64,000 nt of DNA, taken from Gaeumannomyces sp. JS-464 (lineage: Eukaryota; Ascomycota; Sordariomycetes; Magnaporthales; Magnaporthaceae). Under the pieces are notes generated by a model that worked only from the letters and a program-made list of their open reading frames with translations, was not told the origin of the DNA and did no database searches. The position numbers were made by a program, and so were the translations under genes. The stretch lies in contig NGZR01000001.1 in assembly GCA_002197995.1 (NCBI GenBank), positions 14,527,501 to 14,591,500 of the forward strand, in the 5' to 3' direction. This document shows, piece by piece, positions 58,501 to 64,000 of the stretch (positions within the stretch are counted from its first letter, which is position 1; every line of letters starts with the position of its first letter).

Positions 58501-61197
58501 CTTTCTGCGCCAAACTTGAGGGAGCTGGAGGTGAGCGAGGCTGAGAACAGAAAAAAAAAAAAAAAAAAAGGGCTTGCCAAAAGCCAGCAGCCACCAACCC
58601 GGCCCATTCGAATGTTTTTATCTACAGAGGGTCAGGGCATGATTTTGAGGCGCAAACAAAATAGCCAGCCAGCCAGCCACAACCGCAGCCAGGGGCATGG
58701 GAAAGATGGGATGAAGACGACGGTCGGCACAGCCATCTCCCGGCATTGACAGCAGCGAAAATCGCCCCCCACTGGTTTCCTGATCGGGTTCCAAAAAATT
58801 TCCATTGCTGGTTTCTGCTCCGCCCCACGGCCTGGACCGAAGGAAAGAAAAAGAAAAAAGAAGAAAATGCGTCTTGGGTTTGGCAGTTTGTCAGTCCCTG
58901 TAGCGACGACACCTTTACCTTTGGAGCTTCCGCATCAAGGAACAACACATGGTGTGGAGCACACACGCACAGGGTTGAGCCTTACACTTGAGATGTGGGG
59001 AAGAGAAGGATGAAGAAGAAGAATTACAGCACCGGCACATATATTCCTTATCGAGCGTTTTGCTCATAGCGTTCCGTGCTGCGCACCGTATCTGCGGCAT
59101 CTCGGATAGAGTGCGCGGATCGGGTGTTGGTCCGGCCGGGCTGGCTGGCCGTTGTCTTGACTCCATGTCAGATAGGTTGTTCATTGCGATCTACAACTTA
59201 GACTCTCTCGGCGGGCACAATAACGGAACAATTTCCAGGAACGCCAGTGTGTCAAGAAAAGCCAACATGGCCGACAAGCTTTTGGTGCCATGTTCCCAGC
59301 CCGCTAATGAGAAGGGGCGGCGGGCGTGCGATATGAGCGCGGTGGATGGTGGTGTGCTGCTAGCAACCAGCCCTGGATACCCTTGACCCTGAGAGGAGCC
59401 CAGGCCCAGGGCCCCAGCAAGCCGAACCGTTGCACACAAAGAGCGTGCTGGTTTCCGCCTCGGGAAGGGGAACGACAGAACGCGCCCAGCCCCAACGGTG
59501 GAGAAAAGTCGTGTCCGAGTCGTGTGCTGGTGGGGATGGAATGCAGCTGTTTCAAACGGTGGCGAGGGGACCGACGGCCCAGCGAGCGGCTCCGCTGTAT
59601 TTCTGATGTTGATGCTGCTGCATCGCTCCGTCGATGGGCTGGCTGATGGGGCCGTGTCGTTTGTTGTGATAGATCTTACACCGGGCGGGGAGAACGTACG
59701 GCCCAGTGCCTACATAGAGTATCTTTTGCTATACCTGGCACATCTCCGCCCGACGGACCCGGGCGTGGGACCTCGCGGGTAAGGCAAGGGCGGGCGCATG
59801 TGGCGGTAGGTGATTGTTATGTATTGTGCTGTCTGAGTTCCGTCATGATACCCAATCCACTCGGGGGTGCCTCTGTCCAACGTGGGATCTGTCTCTTGTG
59901 TTTATTGTCTAGGTATTTTGGATAAGCCTGGAAAAAACCAAACGGCCAAAGGTGGAGCTCCCCGACACCCGCTCGTTCCCCGTTCTCCAGAAACTCGAGA
60001 TAGGGTCCGTGCCAAGACCCTTGGACGCCGTCAGGGCCGGGCCCGAAGCCGAGGCGGGACCCGCGCGCGCCGTGCGCGTCCCAAAGATAGCCAAGATGGA
60101 GCAATGATAACTACCAAAAAAAAAAAAAAAACTGCAAGGCTAAAACGCATTCGTGAAAGGCAAGTAAAGCAGCCGACAGCCGGGTGGCCGTTAGGAACCG
60201 CCGGCTTCACCCCTTGGCTGGTAGATGGAAGAGGGACTAGACTGCACAGAACAGATCTAGACCCCGAGTTACATGTCCGCGCTAGGCTACGCCAGACCCA
60301 GCCGTCGTGGACAGAACCTCCCCGCGGTCGCGACTAGGCCCGCAAGATCAGCCATGGATCAACCGCACCCCCGCCCTCCGAAGTCCGGATCGGGTCCGAA
60401 CGTCCAGGTCATGGGGGTGGTGGTGTCGGATGGCGGGCAGGGAAAAAAAAAAACGGGGACGGGGTGGCCCCGGGACTTCGGAGACCGCGGGCAGAAGCTT
60501 AAAATAAAGGAGGTGACTGGGTGCAAAAGGAAGCTTGCTTGGTGTGGGCCCTTTGTCTGCGGAGACGCTGCGTTTATCATGGCGTCCGGGCAGGCAGGCC
60601 GTCTGTCTGACAAGGGGCAGAAATAAGCAAGTCCAAACGAGGTCGGGAAACCGGTGAGTCCGGAAGGCCGAGCCACGAAGAGCCTTTTTTGGGGTTGGGT
60701 TTGGGTTTGGGTTTAGTTTCTATCATTACCAGGCACATGCATGCCTTTGGCATAGATGAGTGGGGTAGGGAGATGGGGGACGGTTCAACGGTCCAGATCA
60801 GCCACGGGTCATCACGAGACTGAAAAGGAGGGTGGGTTTGGCGTGCATGACGGAACATCGACGAGCCTATGTATGTGCATGCCACGGCAGCAGACCTGAT
60901 CTCCAGATCGCAGATAATCTTTAGGAGGTATATTGGACAGGTATGTATATTGGTGCCTCGCAGCCTAAACACACAAGCCGCCAGGAGCTTGGCGCTGGTG
61001 GTGAGCTCTACTGTTGTGGTCTATCTTGGTGCCGCGAGCAAGATCCTTGGATCAAGGTGTGAGTCACCTGCCAGCGAACTGTGATTGACAAAATCTATTC
61101 TGCGTTTTCACAGGACGAGGTTTCGTTTGTGCGATGAGCTTGCGCGTCTGGTGAGATTAGGGACACCCGGCCGGGTTCTTCGGATGGTAGGCAGGCT

Positions 61198-61216
61198 GGG
61201 GGGGGGGGGGGGGGGG
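61198..61216 (+). repeat. G19 homopolymer
   Basis: Nineteen consecutive G residues on the plus strand, with the potential to form a G-quadruplex. It is the only long G run in the window; the other long homopolymers are A or T. Confidence 0.9.
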
Positions 61217-61970
61217 CGTGATGGGACGGCGTGTGCTGCCTGCTCTGCATACCTATGTCCAACCTGCGCCTCGCCGCCCGCAGGGGGTGAGGCTGGGAAA
61301 CACGTCGGTTCGGGGAAACGAGGGTCACGCCGGAATAGAGGCATGCGGCAGGGTGTTGTTTACTTGCCGAGATGCCCGGAGGGAGGAAGAGAAGGACATG
61401 CAACCTCAGGATTCGGGAGAATGGAAAGCATGGTCCCAAAAAAAAAAAAAAAAAGGGGGCTTTAGACCTTTGCCTAGGGTGCTGGGAATACCGAACCTGG
61501 GGGCGTGTGTGATGTGAAGTCCGTGGCATCCGGCGAGGTGCGAAAGGAACAGGTAACATTCGGGAATAGCTAAAAGCTGCCTGGTGGGAAAAAGACGGGT
61601 CGTGGCAGTTCGGAGTGAAGGACGTTTGAACCGCGCGTCGGATGATGCCCCAAGGTTTAGGACCGCGTGCTTCTTTCCGGATCCACCTACGTAGGTCGGA
61701 TGGGTAAATAACGGCCCAGGGATATGTCCCGCGCTACACATCCAAGGCTATCCTGGCTCGTCCCAGCAGAAAATTCGAAAGCCAACTCACTGGAAACCCA
61801 ATCAATGCGGTGCGGAGTTCGCGAGTGCGGCAGATGTATCTTTGTCGAGCAGGGATGATTTTTCTCTTTTAGAAATCTGTGATTGGATTGCCCGAAACAC
61901 GGGGTCCCTAGTAGGTACTTCGAGGTGGGCCGTTATTTAGGTACGCAACCTACGTAGTAAACGGCCATCG

Positions 61971-61996
61971 AAAAAAAAAAAAAAAAAAAAAAAAAA
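61971..61996 (+). repeat. A26 homopolymer
   Basis: Twenty-six consecutive A residues in the gene-poor right end. A T26 run follows 320 bp later (62317-62342). Confidence 0.9.
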
Positions 61997-64000
61997 GTCC
62001 GCTCGATGTGTTCGTGGGCCTCAACCCGTCTTCCGATCAAAATGGGGACCCCTGAAACCGCGATGGACAGAGTGGTTGCGTGACGGTTCCCTGTCGAGCC
62101 TGTCCCTTTCTTTTTTTGGTTGACCGCTTTCAGACCAGAAACACGGCTCTAAGAAAAGACGCGCAGACCTCACAAAAGTCGAGCCAATTCTAGAATCCGT
62201 GTTATTTGTCACCACATCCGTTATGTTTGGCACAAAGGGATGATCGACGGTCCAGAACTTCTATTTCCCAGCCTGCCCTCCTTCCGCCCCCGCGACCGTG
62301 GCGGTCTGGGCCGGGCTTTTTTTTTTTTTTTTTTTTTTTTTTGAGGAGACGCACCCACGCCAAGTACCACCAGACAAGCCCGCGGGCGGATCAAGTTGCT
62401 AGCCTGGCCGCCCGCCTGGCCTGTTGATGCATTAGAAAGGAATGTTGAAAACCTCAGAGGTGCCTGCTGGAGGGCGACATAATCTCGCCCCCAGGCATTT
62501 GACCCCAGCAGGAGGTCCGACGACACGACCGGGGTCATCTCCAGCCAGGAGTCATAGATATGTATGCACCTAAACGGGCATATCGGACTGGTGTTGTTAT
62601 TTGGGTCGGGCGTGCAGGCAGAAGAAGTGCCGGGCGCCGAGGCATGGATGGATCAATGGGCAACGAGGCCGGTCTACGTGGTCCATGCTATTGTCCATCC
62701 GCCCGCCCCACCCCTTAAAAAAACCAAGTGCCATAGCCCTGCCTCACGGGAGGATTGGACTCGTATCAGTCGGTGTGTGTGGTGTGTGCTGTTCGCCAGT
62801 CCAGGGTCTGGCGGTTCGGCACACCGACAACGCACCAATGGAATATGGCCCTTGCCGCCCTTCTCTGCTATTCCACAGCCGGACATGGGATGGGAGAGGG
62901 GTTTGTTTGGTGCTAATAACGACATGGTGTTGCGTTTTGCGGTAACATGAGGCCTGGTGGTGCGACACGCCTCTTTTTTTCTTCTTCTTCATTGTTCACA
63001 CGTCCCATTGCCGCCCGAGGCCAGGCCAGGCCCGACCCTGTGGGCCCACCGACCAGGGCGGTAATTTCTGGTCGTGTTAGTCAACCACCTACCTAGCCAG
63101 CGGGAGGTCCCGTGAGAATACCGTAGAAGCCTTCTTCGCGAACCCAGACCGCAGCTGTCACCTCGGGTCAGGAGCAACGTTCGGTCCTGTTTCGGGGACA
63201 CCACGAGGGGGTGCTCCGGGGACCTAATGTCGGGGTCGGTCTGACTGGTAAATGCCGAGCCAGAGATGGTGATGGACGGGCGATGAGTCACAAGTTTCTA
63301 CGGCGTACGAATGCGACGACGACAACGGCGGGAGGGAGATGAATAAGAGCAGAGCCGACATGGATCGGGGGTTATGTGCAAAAAAAAAATTGAGAATGTG
63401 GGGCCCAAAAGCCAGTGAAGCGGGTGACAGCCTCGGGCCTAGACCAAGCAGCAAAGCAACAAGCAGCAGAAGCAGCAGAGACCGAGACTGGAGCCTTGCG
63501 TTTTGGGCCACTTGCTGGGCGGTCCAGACTGGTCTGGACATGTGCGGATGCTCTGTGCAGGACAGGAACAACTTTGTCGAGCCAGTGCGAGGCACGCCGA
63601 GGAAAGGCCTTTTTTTTTTTTTTTTTTTCTGCTCTCCACGCAGCCCGGGGGATCCCAAGCCTGAGGACCAGGCGTCCAGAACGGCGAAGGGCTCCACAAA
63701 TCAAAGTTGTGTGCATATGCGGCACTCATAGGGAGATAGGGGACCCATACCAGTGGCCCGTATTCAAGTCCAGCCCCGAGAAACATCGATGTTGTTCTTT
63801 CTCTTTCTCCTGGCGGTATCGCTGTATCCGCATGGGCTGTATGTTTGACACAGGGGCCGTGGGGTCCAGTCTGTCGCCGTAGCATCTTTGAGCGCTTTAA
63901 TGCCTCGCTCTCCTGGTGGCTCTCCTGCTGGACGCACTCCGAGTTTCTTTCCAATCTAGATGATACCTCTACAGGCTCGATCTGTCCGCGTCTGGAGCCT

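Larger units (their letters stand above)
55585..64000. other. Gene-poor 8.4 kb to the window end
   Basis: No frame has a recognisable domain or consistent codon bias. Sequence from about 55880 to 56820 is rich in T/C on the plus strand, as in leaders of fungal genes. Later parts hold homopolymers: A20 (58550-58569), A15 near 60117, G19 (61198-61216), A16 near 61439, A26 (61971-61996), T26 (62317-62342) and T19 (63610-63628). A TTTGGG-rich patch lies at 60685-60716. This may be the upstream region of a gene beyond the window, or transcribed non-coding DNA. Confidence 0.45.

Noticed and set aside
60685..60716. Telomere-like TTTGGG repeats
   Set aside because: Only three to four degenerate copies, different from the usual TTAGGG, and internal to unique sequence.

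Overview
The window looks like nuclear DNA of a filamentous ascomycete (Pezizomycotina, probably Sordariomycetes). The evidence is short GT-AG introns of 61-120 nt with CTAAC-type branch sites, long GC-rich intergenic spacers carrying pyrimidine tracts and TAGGTAGG-like motifs, a lone dispersed 5S rRNA gene, and fungal-specific families (Clr5-domain protein, TeaR/Mod5 polarity anchor, ARE-type sterol acyltransferase). The species cannot be named from the sequence alone.

Layout, left to right: the 3' end of the Hsp90 gene (1-831, +); a Ser/Thr protein kinase (2253-4787, -); an FAD-dependent aromatic-ring monooxygenase (7473-9462, -); a Clr5-domain protein (12069-14039, -); DNA primase large subunit PRI2 (15480-17246, +); a secreted M14 zinc carboxypeptidase (18932-20759, +); an 8.5 kb spacer; a J-domain protein with a long charged RE/RD tract (29248-31170, +); sterol O-acyltransferase (33520-35483, -); guanylate kinase with a presequence-like N terminus (36695-37486, +); a TATA-driven small secreted cysteine-rich protein (39093-39858, +) followed by a MITE with TTA target-site duplication (40066-40316); a single-pass membrane protein with a Cys-rich ectodomain (41082-42447, +); a ubiquitin-like-domain protein with a STAND-type N terminus (43319-46117, -); a 5S rRNA gene (47554-47672, +); a metallophosphoesterase (49103-50777, -); and the TeaR/Mod5-like prenylated protein (53581-55584, +). 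A gene-poor 8.4 kb stretch ends the window.

The genes are mostly unrelated housekeeping or accessory functions (protein folding, replication, sterol storage, nucleotide metabolism, polarity). I see no biosynthetic cluster and no defence system.

The most consequential signal is technical. Seven genes, including the essential PRI2 and guanylate kinase, are each interrupted by one to three single-base indels, mostly missing bases at short homopolymers. In every case the repaired reading frame gives a coding length that is a multiple of three and keeps all conserved motifs. This looks like uncorrected consensus error rather than decay, so frames and stops here need checking against reads. The most interesting biological signals are the MITE, a GC-AG intron in PRI2, apparent alternative starts in guanylate kinase, and the small secreted protein next to the MITE in an AT-richer island.
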